Assembly: GCA_018873245.2 (NCBI GenBank)
Contig: JAEMBT020000006.1
Span: 8,577,855 to 8,641,854, forward strand
Direction: 5' to 3'
Source of the DNA: Archegozetes longisetosus
Taxonomy: Eukaryota > Arthropoda > Arachnida > Sarcoptiformes > Trhypochthoniidae
Length of the DNA stretch: 64,000 nucleotides
Shown here: positions 1-17,699 of the stretch, piece after piece
Numbering within the stretch: the first letter of the stretch is position 1
Layout of the letters: the number at the start of each line of letters is the position of its first letter
Program-made: the position numbers and the translations under genes
Notes under the pieces: model-generated
Databases searched by the model: none
Told to the model about the DNA's origin: nothing
The model's input: the letters and a program-made list of their open reading frames with translations, nothing else

Positions 1-3000
1 AGCATCAAATTCTGTTCGACTCTCTTCGGTCGAATAGTCTTGTTTTGGCACAGCATTGGCTGAAAAAAGAGCGAAATTCAGACATGAGTTGGAAGCATAT
101 TGTTAAAAATGTGATACTAATGTCATTGGATTACTTGCGGATCGATGACTTTGATACATTCAATGTGATTTTGTGTCAGCTAGGGATTCCTGTCTCTAAA
201 ATAGTACATAAAATATATATTTCTACCTCTGATCTGGAACTCAGACAAATACTAGTCAACAAGTTGACTCCCCAACTTCTTTTGTTGCAAGATTCCAACA
301 ATCAAGTCATGGCCCAAATTATTAAAATTGTCAACTCTTCTCACAGAAAATCTAAGACATCGCTCACCATTTCCTGGATCAATGATATGGGAGATGATTT
401 ACAGCAAAGAGCAATTATTTTGCCATTATTCTTGGAAAATGGAAATCTTATGTGTGATAACTTATCGCCTATTATTACATGGAATTATTTGATTGATCGA
501 AACGATACTAAAATGTTAACCCTTTGGGTTGAAAAACTTATCAATTCAGATGTTACTACTTTTCCATTCAATTGGACTATCAATCAAGATATGGTCGAAT
601 CTGTGGCTCAAAGAGCTTCTGTCCTTACAAAAGAATTGGTTCTTAATTCATTGTCCAAGAGAGGATGTTTCTGTTCGAATGAATTAAATGATTTTCAACT
701 CATTCTCCATCGTTTCGGGAGAACCAATTCTTATGACTCAAGTTATTCTCCTGAGGTCTTGATCGATGAGCGATTAATTTTGCCGTTTTCTTCATTCAAA
801 ATGAATGTCTTCTCAGAAAAATTAATACAATATTGCATCGATCATAATCTCTATGAGTTTCTATATATATACTCCAAGCATTGCTCTCAAACACTATCTT
901 CTGTCGATAATCCTCTGATTGGTTTACTAAATGCTTCAATAAGTTGTTCTCAAAACCCATCGGATGAACAAATATTAACAACAATTCTATTAACAGCTCA
1001 ACACATATATTCGTTTGCAACTCCAGTTACAATAGAGTCACTTATGGACAGCGGAAACGTTTATTTGGCACTAATATCGTTGACTTATTCTACTTGTGAC
1101 TTTTTCGATATTTGCAACGAAGATAGTGATAACTTGTCGAATAAGTCAGATACCCCAAAACCATCCATCGCCAACATCTTTAAAACACAATATCCAATAC
1201 TTTATGATTGTTTGTCTGAATCGTCGAATTCTTGCTTCCAAAAAGAACTGAATTGCGAACCACCGACAATTTACCTTCTATTAAAAGATTCAATTCCATT
1301 CGATGTTTCGAAAATGTTTTGCTGGCAATCATTGAATAATTCAGAATGCAGTGAAGACTATATGACTTCGATGGTATTCAAGGAATTGCCTCATTTTTCT
1401 CACACTAAACTGGCAGATCTATATGGGCTTAAAGCTAATTTGACATTCACTTACTATTTGAATCAGGGAAGAGTTGTTGAGGCATACAATAAGTTCATAA
1501 TGAACAGAAAGGTTTTAAATTCCAAGAGTATAGAATTGGCGTGTCGAAGAGCAGCTCTTGTGGCCTATAATGACACCACTAATAATCATATAGCGGTCTC
1601 ATGTGTTGTATTCCAACAATTATTAAACGGTGACTCAACCCAAACCTTGCTTCATCTGGCCGTTGCTAATATTGTTATGTCATTCGCTGCTGATTTTCTC
1701 AGTTTGAATTTAAGACAACAACAAATAGAACTGTCGAATCTGCTGAAAAGATCTCACTATTATTCTGACAAAAGAGCTGCTGGAAAGCTGCTGCAGTTGA
1801 CAGTGGCTGCCATTAGTCGTAAATACAAGAACTTCATGAATATACAAATTGAAGAATGTTTCGATTGGAAAATAGCCTTTAAATTCGCTGAACTCCATGG
1901 TCTTGAGCCACCACTTGACTTCCTTACGAAGTGTGCAGGATCTGATAATTGGCTCATTTTTACGATTTGCTGTCAACTACATGAATACAAGAAGGAATCA
2001 GTTTTGAATGCACTCAAAAAATTTAATAATGAATGTATTTCTGACCACTTGAGCAAAGCTTTTCAAAGTTCTCAATTAATACTTGCAGAAAATGATAGCG
2101 AAACATCTTCAAGGATATTGAGTAAAACAAACGGGCGTAAAATTACAAGCGCTAAACATTTGCGTAATGTTCTCTATTCAAAAATTGGATTAAGCAAAAC
2201 TCCAGAATTGTCTGATACTGGCAAACAGTACAAGATCCCGCTGAAAAGTACAAGTCTTCCCATTGAAAGCGATGACATGTCGATTGCAAGTGAGACTGAG
2301 TATAACGCTGTCGAAACTATTTCTGTTCTTTCCAGCTCTAACGCAAGCGATACCGAAGATATGCCTAAGTTTAATGAGGAAAACGCTCCAAAAGACTTAT
2401 TCCAAGTTATTTTGAGCTGTCAAATTGATTCTTCATATGATGCCAGAAAGTCTTTGATGTCCTCAAGCATTCCTCTATCAAACCCTATATTGTGTTTAAT
2501 CGCTTGTTCTTTTGATTACGAATTAGAAAAGTTCAACATATTTAGTACGTTCTCGTGTTGGCTTTTAGCTTCAGTTGATTTTGAAATAAGGAAACAGTTT
2601 AGTGAAATAATGACTAATTTCGATCCCTTGAACTGGAGCTCTGATGATAACTACAAAATGCTTGATTTGGTTACGAGAGATATCAAAAGTTACTTCATTT
2701 TTCTCAAAGGGCTTAAACTTTTCAATCTGAACATCAGTGCTTTAATTGATTTGTTAAACTTCATGCATAATTTTTTCTGTGAAAAAAATTATTACGAGGT
2801 TCAGAGTTTAAAATCGTTTCAAGACAACTTGTGGAAATATGAAGAACCATCAAATACAGACAATCTCTTTTTCACTAAACAATGGATACAAAATGCTTCG
2901 GTCATAATCTTGACAAATGCTTTGAGAAATGCCAAAAATTATGAATTGGTTGTGTTGTTGCGCCACTACGACTTCGCTAGAATTCAAGGCAGTTTTTCGC

Positions 3001-5770
3001 CTGAAAGTAAGATAATTATCATACATTTATAGAATTCAAAATTGATTCAATTTTCTATTAAGAAGTTTAACAAAATATATTTAAATTTTATTCAATAGTA
3101 AAAGTACACGATTTTAGGAAGTTATATCGCTTGTGTCAGTGCTTGTCTGATACAGATGTCACATTACCGATTGGACAACTTTTATCTGATAAAATTGATA
3201 TCAACTCTTTCTCTCCTACTAACGATCACTACTGTTCTATCATAAAAACGGTTATTTCAAATCTTCAACAGAGGGGCTATTTTCAAGAAGCGCGAAACTT
3301 TGCTAATAGTGCGGAAATAGAATCAATTGATCTGTCGATCACTGAATGGACTCTTAGAGCTTTGGCAAATCTAAACTCGATTGAATTTTGGGACGTGTGT
3401 TGGGAGAGTCTGATTGCAGTCGACACTTCACTCAATTCTGCCTTCAAAGTATTCAACAAATTTATAAATCAAGTTTCATCAGCTGTAGTGAAATGTCTTC
3501 TGGTTTTTAAATGTCTGATCGCAGCACAAAATTTGGAGAATCAGACGGAATGCGCAGCTTTAGAAACAATGCTTTGGAAATGCGTTGTTGATATAGAAGG
3601 CAGTCCGCGTATTAGAGAGAGCTGTTCATCTGAATGGGCAAGAATTTGGTCGAATATAGTTATTTTCATGAAATCGAAAAGGAATGTTAAAAGCAGTATT
3701 TCTTTGGATTCGGTTGACTCCACAATAATGAATCAGCAATTATCAAAATCACTAGATGTTGTAATCGGCAACTTATTAAACAATGGCTGCATTGAGAAAG
3801 CACATGAAGTAGCACTTCTATTTGGATACAATCATCAGGACTTAGATATCATTCTGGTCAGAATTGTTGAGTTCATAATGTTTAATGATTTACTAATGCT
3901 TTTTCCATTAAACAACTTTTAGGCGTGCGATAATATGGCTAAAGGTCTGATCAGAAACTTGTCCGAAGCACCTTTGAGTGTTCAGCTCAAGACTAAAGCG
4001 ATTGGACAGTTGAAGAAAACTACATTCGGATCGGGTATATATGTGGATATAGATTTTATTTAGCTTTACTTGGTTCTAAAATAAGCTTTATTTTTTAATT
4101 CTAGAGTTTACTGAAGAACAAAAGGAGAAAATTGGTTTCATTGAAAGTATTAGTAGTCTGGCGACAATTGGGAAAAAAGCGTGTCAACGAATCCTTCTGT
4201 ATTTCAAAATATCATGTGTAAGTTTGAGATAGCAACTAAGAAATGGTTTGCAAATAATAATGACAATGTACTTGCATCTCAATTATTAGGTTCTGCGTCG
4301 AAGTTATTCAGATATTGAGAGACCAGACTTGGACGATTTGGAACTTTTGAAGTGTTTGATCGCTGCTTATTCTCATAATAATGATGCGCTATCTTTTGCT
4401 AAAGAATTGATATTATTGAATGGAATCGCTGATGAAGACGTTGCTTCAATCATATGTAAAGAGACTTTGACTGGTCTGAGAAGCTCCTTCTCAGAAACTT
4501 CTTCGAGAGGGTCTTTTTCTTCTAATTCTTCTGAATTGGTGAACGCTAGCTTCCTATCTTTGGTCCGGCTCCTTAATGACACAACAATTTTGGGCAAAAA
4601 ATTGCTGATTGAATCTGAAAGTGAAGATGTGTTACGTGAACCAGTCAATTATGTTCTTTTGACTAAATTGTATATCAAAGCACATGAATGTTTTTCGCTG
4701 GCCTGTGATGTAAATGGGATAGTACTTGTGTTGAGAAAGTCTAGACTTTTAATAACACAAACTTTGCTGCAATTAAATGATTTTAACTCGATTTTACGTT
4801 TGTTAACTGGAATCGGCAGATACTCTGAGATGACATATTGTTTTGATATTTTGAAAGAAAATAACCAGTTCGAACTTCTTCTCAGTAAACGTATTGAAAA
4901 GGTATGAGTCCTTCGATTCTTTCATTCACTATTAGTAATATTCTTAATTCATTTGAAAGGCACCACAACTACGCATTGCTTTACTCGATTATTTGAAAGG
5001 AGATAAAGAGATGTATCCATTAGTAGCGCTTCGTTTTTGCCTCTACAGAGAAATAGCAGAAAACCACGAATCGTCGGCACAAAAACTTCTTAATGAAATG
5101 AAACTTCAGTCTACGTCGAATCTAACTAGCTTCAGAGAAAAACTAGAAACTATTATGTTTGAACTGATAGACGCACAAGAGAGCTATTGCAAAGCCGGTT
5201 GTCACACACACGCCGACAATTGTGCCAAAACAGCTCAACTCATTTCCTTGCAAATTCATTATTTACCCCTAAATACTATCATAATCAACATGAAAACCAG
5301 TCAAGTCGCACAATTTATTGAACAGAACACTAACTTTTATGAGGTATAAACGCTTAGCAAATTATTACTTAGTTTTCGATTGTTTTGAATCAAATCTTGT
5401 CTGATAGGCATTAATAGTGGCTGATGCATATCAACATCACACGAGTTGGGCTAATGCTATTTTTAATAATGTCATCCTCAACAATGATTGGAATTACCTT
5501 TCAGACTATGCTACTACAAGAGAGATTAGTTCATCATTTGTTGAAGAATTGGCTCAAAAGTTTGCTCAACAAATTGCAACCAAAAATTGGCCAAACGATA
5601 AATTATCACAAATGAAGAAATCAATGCAGAGACTGATTCAATGCATCGAAGATTATGAAACTCGATTCAAGATTGCGTACAAATTGAATTTAGTTGATGT
5701 GACTAGTAAAATGTTATCAGAAGAAAGTGGCGCTTATTTACAAGATTTACGTAGAAGTGGATTTTTATAA
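1..5770 (+). CDS. SPG11: Spatacsin (SPG11), 5'-truncated by window edge
   Basis: Spatacsin is a large scaffold that works with spastizin (ZFYVE26) and the AP-5 adaptor complex on late endosomes/lysosomes, in lysosome reformation. The frame is open from base 3, so upstream exons lie outside the window. Exons I infer: <3-3006, 3099-3856, 3923-4034, 4105-4217, 4290-4901, 4960-5343, 5408-5770 (stop). All are GT-AG and keep the frame, giving about 1,781 visible residues against roughly 2,440 in human. Identification rests on the C-terminal spatacsin domain (exons 5-7). It shows KAHECFSLACDVNGIVLVLR, then LLTGIGRYSEMTYCFDIL, then DYLKGDKEMYPLVALRFC and REIAENHESSA, all close to the family consensus. 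The middle exons are alpha-helical, with little recognisable sequence. The exon 1/2 join uses the acceptor at 3097-3098, because the later AG at 3116-3117 breaks the frame. The stop lies 113 bp from that of the convergent EIF3J. Identity is secure; the smallest exons are less so. Confidence 0.93.
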
Positions 5771-5883
5771 AACTTTATTGTCTTAAAAATCAAATTTCAT
5801 TAGTATATTGTAAGAATACATATTTATTTTTGCAAATATGTCAACGAAATTATAATATGTGCATCTGTATAACAAATTGAGTT

Positions 5884-7147
5884 TTAGATAAAGTCGTCAA
5901 ATTCTTCCATATTGTTATTTCCAACACTGAAATCTACATCATTTCTTTCGACTTTAACTGAGAATCCTTTGCCTTTTTTCTTCGATTTAGTTCCAGCCTT
6001 TCAATTGATTAAAAACAGAGTTATAGTTTTTGAATAAAATTATATGTTTATAGGCCAATTTTGCTATTTTTCAAATGAAAACTCTACCTTTTGAGCCTTA
6101 ACTTTTTCATTGAAAAGTGCTGTTAAACTACTTGATAGCCTTTTGATGTCATCCGATTCTATCGAAACACATAATTCGCGGAATAGATTTTCCAGAAAAT
6201 TCACGTAATGCGGAGACTTATCATAAGGAATCAGCTTTTCGACCAAATTCTTTTTGAATAATTCGAAATCGTCTCTTGAGTTAAGGCTGATATCAAGTCC
6301 AGAACTGGTATTCTTCGCACTATTTGAGTCTCCGAACGCATCCTTTGCTAATATTAGATCAGATTCTTCTTGAAGTCGTTGTCTTTCCAGCTTATCGGCC
6401 AATATCTCTTCAGGTGTCTTAGGCGCTAAATTAGTTTCATCTGCTTCTGTTCTGTCTTTGCGCTCTTTTTCAGCGATTTTAAGCTGCTTCTTCTTTTTGG
6501 CACTGATTGCAGGCGGTTTTGATGTTTCTTTTACAGGAGACGCTTCTTTTTCTTCTTCTTCGTCATCCCAATTATCCTTCACGTCATCTTCTTCGTCTTC
6601 TCCTTCCCATCTGTCACTTCCGCCCACAGCTTTATAATGTTTATCTGCATTTGAATCAATTGTTTAGTAAATCTATTATTCAGTTATAGCTTAAAGGTGT
6701 AAACTCAAGTTTAGACTACTTGTTACGCAATATGTCGAAGATTGTTGAACTCATTTTTATGAAATTTGTCTAAATAAAAGCTTATCCTTGTCTCAATTAA
6801 ACTAACTCGAGATTAGTCACTAGTCATCGATAAGTGACCTCGGCTTAGAAAAGCTAATTAAACCGTTAATTAATTATATACGAATGATTGCATTCTAAAT
6901 ATAGATTTGTGTATTAGTTCTCAATAAACAATGACTACGAACGAGATGACAATTGGGTCACATTTTGCCAAGTATTAAATAGTCGCAGTAAACTTTAGCA
7001 TTCATACAATTAGTATTTATAATCAAATATAATTGAGTTCAACCAATCAATTCAAAGTAAATGTTGATTAAAATTTGTGACAGAAATTGTAATCATGTAG
7101 TAAAAATAATAAACAATATCTCAATTCATACCCCACTCGTCAGACAT
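5884..7147 (-). CDS. EIF3J: Eukaryotic translation initiation factor 3 subunit J
   Basis: eIF3j is the loosely bound eIF3 subunit that sits in the 40S decoding centre and mRNA channel and promotes eIF3-40S binding. Exons on the minus strand: 7147-7132 (start ATG), 6644-6088, 5997-5884 (stop). Joined, they give 228 aa starting MSDEWDKHYKAVGGSDRWEG. The start exon is only 16 nt. It was found because MSDEWD restores a typical eIF3j N-terminus and splices in frame. Family marks: the acidic RWEGEDEEDDVKDNWDDEEE block, a lysine/glutamate-rich coiled coil, TPEEILADKLERQRLQEESD, the SRDDFELF segment, and a basic then acidic tail ending EEFDDFI. Length is near the usual 225-260 aa. A minus-strand AATAAA (plus 5823-5828) lies 56 bp past the stop, inside the gap shared with SPG11. 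The gene is divergent from SNRPF, with 765 bp between start codons. Confidence 0.95.
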
Positions 7148-8179
<1,032 letters not shown>

Positions 8180-9568
8180 CACTTGTCATTCTTTCATTAT
8201 CTATTCATTGAACTAAACATTTGTTTTTCACATCAATCTTTACCTTATGTTAATTTCATTTCTCACACTTTGATTACCAATAAATTGATTTCAAATTTAT
8301 TAGAAATGAATTCATACAAATGTTATTTTATTTACATAGATATGTTATGATTGAACGTTGGCAAAACGAGTATAATTGGCTCTTAAATGCCTTAAACTAA
8401 ATTTTACTGGTCGACCAAATTTATAGATATTTTTGATTCCAATTTCTGATTGCGATCAAGCATTGGTTGCTGTGAATCAAAAATTGTTGCATTCATTAAC
8501 GTGAATGTCAAACGTACAATGTTCAAGAATGCGGTTGAACCTCAACTAAATTCAAATGTAACCGTTTCCAACATTTAAGACTGTGCGGCTAAGACTTAAA
8601 TATATTGATTAGCGTTTGATATTTCAAAAAACTTTTCGTTGATGTTAAGGTGAAGTAGTATTTGGGATAAATAGATTCATGATTGAACTCCTTATAAGTT
8701 GGGTAAAAGACAATGTCAATATGTCGCACTCATAATTCATCGCATTCATCGTACATTATATGAAAATTTTTAGTTTTGAACACTTTTAGAGTTTGAAAAG
8801 TTGTGCAAATGATTGACAAATCATTTTGTTCTCGTATTTAATGAAGGGAAAGCTAATGAATGATGTTCACATTTTCCAAAAGCAAGTGTAATCGTGTTTG
8901 AAACTCAATAGTTTTAATCAACATGATAACACTGATAAGTATTATCATATGATGAGGTCAAACAATTAAGTAGCTGTTAAAAAACAGTGTGATTCATTTA
9001 ATATTTCTACAATCAATTCAATTTTGAAGAAACAATGAGTTTATCATGTAATTATTTTGTGCCCAAACTTCACAACTAGGAGCAGTCTTTTGCAATTTCA
9101 ATTGATGACACTTGTTTATGAAACTGCATTGAGTCACCTCGACAGTTAAAACATGGAACTAAGTGACAATTTTTGAGAGAATATTATTTATAAGTCAAGT
9201 CTTCTCTATTCAACTTCAAACAAGTATAGGCTTAATAAAAGTAGGGGATTTGAAGTTAGTCTTGTTAAATTTTCGAGAAAAATCATAAAAGCAATTATGA
9301 TTTTGATAATTGATTTTTCTGCAAACATTTGATACATCAAATTGTGTGAATTACACGGAACCGAAGCCCTTAATTGAAGTATACAAACAAGAAATTTTGT
9401 CAGCATTTTATTAATAAAACTATTGTGCTCGAAGAAAAATTTGGCATAAAACTCTGTTTTTATGATCAATCACAACAAAACATTTTACATAGAACAACGT
9501 CATAATAGATAATTTTAGTATAATTAATTACTAGTAGTCCGTTGTCCACAGTAATGAGTATTTGAGCT
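8180..9568. other. Intergenic AT-rich spacer
   Basis: This holds the SNRPF 3'UTR and AATAAA near 8280. The remainder is AT-rich DNA in which I see no coding frame with family resemblance, no RNA gene and no clear repeat. The open frame at 9206-9469 (-) has no recognisable features. Confidence 0.5.
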
Positions 9569-9745
9569 TTAGTACGCGATAACAAACTTTGGAAATGGCT
9601 TTCTGACAACTTCTTGTCCTTTCATTTTTCTGATCAATCCTTCAACTGGTCTGGCTTTGAGAGATGGATATGCAAAATATGAATGACTACTGTATTCATT
9701 TGAACCACTAGTCGTCAAATAAGATTCTCGTCTTGAAAAATATGT
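9569..9745 (-). CDS. Possible orphan terminal exon, unknown protein
   Basis: The minus-strand frame from about 9745 down to a TAA at 9569 is open for 58 codons. It reads like protein rather than AT-rich noise: it contains SYFAYPSLKARPVEGLIRK and ends RKPFPKFVIAY. An AG acceptor precedes it on the minus strand (plus 9746-9747), and the frame closes at a TAA a few codons further upstream, so a terminal exon is a reasonable reading. I find no convincing upstream exon: the DNA just above resembles a decayed transposase. It could be the last exon of an unseen gene, part of the transposon, or chance. Confidence 0.3.
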   Translation of the reverse strand, partial: TYFSRRESYLTTSGSNEYSSHSYFAYPSLKARPVEGLIRKMKGQEVVRKPFPKFVIAY

Positions 9746-9789
9746 CTTGTTAGTGATAGCTTAAATCTACCGTTGTTCATTTATTTAAA

Positions 9790-10060
9790 CGCTTTGTTTG
9801 CCTTAGTTTTAATTTTGATTATTTGTTCGAGCAGTCTTTCATTTCAACTTTTTGACTCCATATTTAACTAAATAACTTTTAGCGGTTCTGTCGCAAACAT
9901 TTAGTTGTTTTCCCAATTTTACATAACTTTTACAAATTGTTTACATTTTCTCAACGTATTTTTCAACTTCTGTCTTTGATTTTCTATGCTTTAGGCCATT
10001 TCCAGATTTTCTTTTAAGTTGCTCGTTATCTTGTACTCGAGTTACTATATGATATACAGT
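9790..10060 (-). pseudogene. Decayed transposase helix-turn-helix fragment
   Basis: Read on the minus strand with interrupting stops, this stretch gives pieces such as KLGKQLNVCDRTAKSYLVKY followed by GVKKLK. That resembles the N-terminal helix-turn-helix DNA-binding region of IS630/Tc1/mariner transposases (a small helix, 'LNV..RT', then a basic patch). Several in-frame stops and no catalytic domain show it is dead. I see no terminal repeats around it. The match is by pattern only. Confidence 0.35.
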
Positions 10061-10315
10061 CTTGAAAAATTGACAGCACATCGTTTTCCCTTATTTATAT
10101 TTTGTTCATAGAAATTTCCAATAAATATTCTCCTGCTATATTGATTTGCATATCACTAAATATTATTAATGTATGCATTGGATATCGAACTCCAAAATCT
10201 ACTATAACTATGCAATTAGTTTATATACTCAAGTCTTTTGGAAAACTATCTGCATATATACTACATATGAACTTATTTGTGCTTTTTTCTCCGAGTATAT
10301 TACTACCTAAATTAT

Positions 10316-10759
10316 AGCTAAATCGATTTATATTTTCAAGTGATGCATTGCTATTTCCAGTGGCCAGTCATTTAGTAGTGCGACCACTAAAACTACTTTC
10401 AATTTTCGCATCACTATTCTCATTTCGAAGTTCATGTCAAGTTTATGTCAAGTTATGACTCCTCTAGTGTTCAAAATTAACCTAGCGTGTTTTTGACATC
10501 AAATTAAAAATAGACATAGACTCAGATAATTGAAATTAGATCGATTGAGTTGAGACATATTACTTAAAAAGACTTTAGATTAATTTTGCACACTCAGGGA
10601 ATAATAATCTAAGTGATCTCATAGACCTAACAAACCTAAATGAGTTTTGCAATGGAGATAGCAATGCGAAAATTGAAAATAGTTTTGGTCGCCGCACTAC
10701 TAAAGAACCGTTGACTGGAAATAGCAATGCATAACTTGCAAATATAAGTCAATTTAGCT
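10316..10759. mobile_element. Inverted-repeat element (MITE), 444 bp, about 115-bp arms
   Basis: Two arms, about 10316-10430 and 10645-10759, are inverted copies of each other with scattered mismatches. Both contain TGCATTGCTATTTCCAGT, then TTTAGTAGTGCG, then TTTTCAATTTTCGCAT in the same order. The outer ends read AGCTAAAT and ATTTAGCT. The roughly 215-bp middle has no coding potential. This is the structure of a non-autonomous DNA transposon with long TIRs. A TA target is possible, but one flank would be mutated. Confidence 0.65.
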
Positions 10760-13054
10760 GCATATTATACTTTATTCAGATTTTTAGTGCTTTATAAGTG
10801 TAGACACAGCTTTAAAGTGAAGAGCTTTGGCAAAAGTCAAAGTCAAAAGTGAAGCAATAATTGAATCTTTACTAGCTCCATCAAATGACACTTTTCTGAT
10901 TGAGTCTATTTTTCGAAGTAATTGCTTAGAGAGTAATTGCTTGGGAAGTAATAAAGTGTTAAAGTGTTAAAAATGTGATAAAAAGACAAACATGCTTAAC
11001 GTAACTTGTCTACTTTGTTTCAATATCAAATTATTCCATTCTCCACAATCAATTACTGCACAAACTTTAAGTTCAAATTTGCGAAAGTATGCGATTATTG
11101 CGTTATTTCTACCAAATCTTTATTATTATTTCATAATCTATTTTATGTCTCTTAGAAAGCAATGTCTTTAGTGATAAACAAAACCTTACAAATAATCGAT
11201 ATAAACTGTCATAAGACTATTCAACACTTAATATGTATTAATTTGACGTTAACATAGACGTTATAATGTGTAGTATTGTTTTTGAAGAGTAATTAGGGGA
11301 GAGTCCCTCAGTTAGAGAAGTCATACATAGGCGAATCGTAAACATCAAACTTTATTACGAATAGTATTAAATTAGAAGATATTTTATAGCATTCATTCAT
11401 CAATTCATTTTATTTAAATCGATCAATAAATCTTAATGTTATTTATTAGATATTAATATATTTTATAAATTGTTATAAATTTTCATAAAGTTATTGATGG
11501 CAGAGGAAAGAATCTACGGCTGGACTCCGAGTACTGATTCCGCAACCATTCAGGTCTTATTTTTGGCTTTTTGTCATTTTATTTGTTCGCTTCAATTGTC
11601 TTATTCGTTTCATTTATTTACTTATTCTCTCTTTCAAACTATTAATTATTTTTGAACGCGCACTTCGATTGACTCACTAATAATAATGTAATAAAAAGAG
11701 CGCTTTGCTCTTAATTTAATTATAGTTTTCTTGAAGAATGTGAGCCAATGAAAAAAACACTCATTTAATTAAATGTTAATCAGATTGATTTTCAATACTG
11801 ATAAAATTCATATTTCGACATATCATCGACTGCTTATTCAGATTTTATTAGTGTTTTATTCATAAGTTCAATGATTTGCTTAAATGTGAAACGTTTGCAA
11901 AATTAAATTTATTCAATTGAATTTAGTATTTAATTAACTTATTGACTTTCAATTAATTCCTTCAGTTTTGTTCTTTTAATCAATATTAAATTTGATTTTC
12001 GATTATTTCTAACATTAGTAATAAAATAATAGTTAAATTAGTCAATTTGTCAATTAGTTTAGTCAAAACCAGTTCTCGTATTCATTAGTCAAATGATTAG
12101 CTAATAATAGACTGAATTTTCCTCAAAATGTTGCAATCATTCAAACCTGTTATGTATTTGTTTGAATGCATAATTATCTGTTGATTCATAAGTTCAGCTT
12201 CAGTTCAGCTTTAAATCAAGCAGTTTTTATTACGAAAGTATGAATTTTGAAAAATTTCATTTTTTACAAAAGTTCTCAAAATTATCTTCACTGTTAATTT
12301 AATACTAATAAATGAATGATTTATTTTAAAAATATAAAACTTTGTAAATACTTCAATTGCATGTCTTATACAAAAGTCACTTCATATTAGCCTATATTTG
12401 AACCGAATCGAAAAAATTCATTTAACTAGAGATTAGAACAGACTGAGGTTAAGATAACCAAGGATTTAATCTAATAAACTAAGATTACGAGAGATTTTAT
12501 TGGTTGTGGCAGATTGTTCAGAACAATTTGTTTTGAACATAATGATGCGTAAACTTACGTGTTTTAATGTCTTATTTGAGTCTTTTTATTCTAGTCGTAA
12601 ACTTTTTGGATGCTTAAAATTACTGCTAATTTATCAGTTTTATATTCCTCAATAGATATCACTTTAGAAACTCTCATCAGAAATTGCACTTTTAATAATC
12701 TAATAGCAAAATACTGTCTCCTGAAATCTACATTTTTAAAATTCACTTAAGCTTAATACAAATCTCATATTATGACACTTATTCTGAAGGTTTCGTTTTA
12801 ACATCACTTTTCGTGTCATTCATTGGGAATTTCCTTATTGTTAGAGGACGTATTCGCTATTTTCTATTGTTAGAAATGAATAAATATATGAATCTTTAAC
12901 ATATAATTTCTTTAAGGATATTCTATTCGTTTATATAGTTTGGGATTTTTCTTCTTTTCTATATGATATTATTTAAAAAGTATCAATAAATAGTAGAACG
13001 CGACTATTTAATCCGAAAATGTAACTAAAGTAATCAGAGATATTGCCTTTATAT
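10760..13054. other. AT-rich intergenic region upstream of NEDD4
   Basis: About 2.3 kb of AT-rich sequence precedes the hAT MITE and the first certain NEDD4 exon. The only coding-like item is the short frame at 11497-11553. I see no other gene, RNA or long repeat. Parts may belong to the NEDD4 promoter, 5'UTR or a long first intron. Confidence 0.4.
11497..11553 (+). CDS. Possible alternative first coding exon (19 codons)
   Basis: An ATG at 11497 opens MAEERIYGWTPSTDSATIQ and runs to CAG followed by GT at 11554-11555, a plausible donor. Local GC and codon use look more coding than the flanks. The phase-0 end could splice in frame onto an internal AG within the first NEDD4 exon, for example before QELSTLRLLRL, about 2 kb downstream. 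It may therefore be an alternative NEDD4 start exon. It could equally be chance; there is no family match. Confidence 0.25.
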
Positions 13055-13256
13055 CAGTGTTTTCAAACATTTTTAATCTGACGGGCTACTCTATTGAAAA
13101 GATTAAGTAGCGAGCTAGTATTGAAGCTCAAACCTCTGTTTGATTTCTAAAGATTGTTTCATGCTTTGGGTTTACTTGAGTATATCCTAAAACTTTACGA
13201 GGGCTAGAAATGGATGCTTAGAGAGTTGCATGCGGGCCACGGTTTGGGAAACCTTG
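13055..13256. mobile_element. hAT-type MITE, 202 bp, with 8-bp target duplication
   Basis: The ends CAGTGTTTTCAAAC and (reverse complement) CAAGGTTTCCCAAAC are typical hAT termini. They are flanked by near-identical 8-bp duplications CTTTATAT (13047-13054) and CTCTATAT (13257-13264). The interior has GGGCTAC and GGGCCAC near the ends and no coding capacity. It sits about 280 bp upstream of the NEDD4 start codon. Confidence 0.7.
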
Positions 13257-13537
13257 CTCTATATTAACTGTTTAACTGATTTAGTTTTGAAGTGCATTCT
13301 CGAAACTAGGGTTTTATAAATTTGGTTTGTTATTATCCGAAAATTCCATAATAATGCGGATGTATCTATGTATACATGACTTATTGATAGTTGAACAAAT
13401 TGTTCCTTACTCTGTCGCAATAGCCGTTTAATCAAAGCAGATTACAGCCTTTCTCTGCTTTTATCATTTCTGATAAAAATAATTGACATGACTTACTATT
13501 AGCAATTAGGCTCAGTCTTATAGTTTATAGCTCACAA

Positions 13538-17169
<3,632 letters not shown>

Positions 17170-17699
17170 AGTTATTCAAATGGGAATCATTTTATGCACT
17201 CTATTTAAATATTGACAAATTTTATTGTTCATTCTATAAATCCTAAGCAAATCAATTTCGAAGACACTGTGATTTTATCAGTTTCATTATTTCAAGTACT
17301 TTAATCGTGATATCACATGATTATTTGCTAAAACAAAGGCTAATATAATTGTTGAATGTATAAAATTTTAGATTTAGCTTTCAGTCAGTTTTGTATTATA
17401 ATTGCAATCTTGATATAAAACTATTTCCAGTTATGCATAAATAATTATATACAAGTATAATATTGTTGATTTTATTCAATTTATTTACTCAATAATAATC
17501 CAACTTCTCATCTATAAATTGCTTTCTTTATATGTAGTTTTTGCTTTTAACATCTTGTAGCTATTTATGTGTTTAATGTTTATTATTGTTATAACTTGTT
17601 AACAGCTGCTCTATTGAGTTAATATTATATACATTAATACACCAAAATATTCGGTCTCAAGGAATAAATGGCAATTTTGGGTTTCACTGCGCTATAGAC
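17170..17699. other. NEDD4 3' flank
   Basis: AT-rich DNA following the NEDD4 stop, presumably including its 3'UTR. I see no gene or distinct repeat here up to the hAT element at 17700. Confidence 0.5.

Noticed and set aside
3099-3130. Alternative SPG11 exon 2 start after the AG at 3116-3117
   Set aside because: Joined to the donor at 3007 it shifts the frame and soon meets stops; the AG at 3097-3098 keeps the frame.
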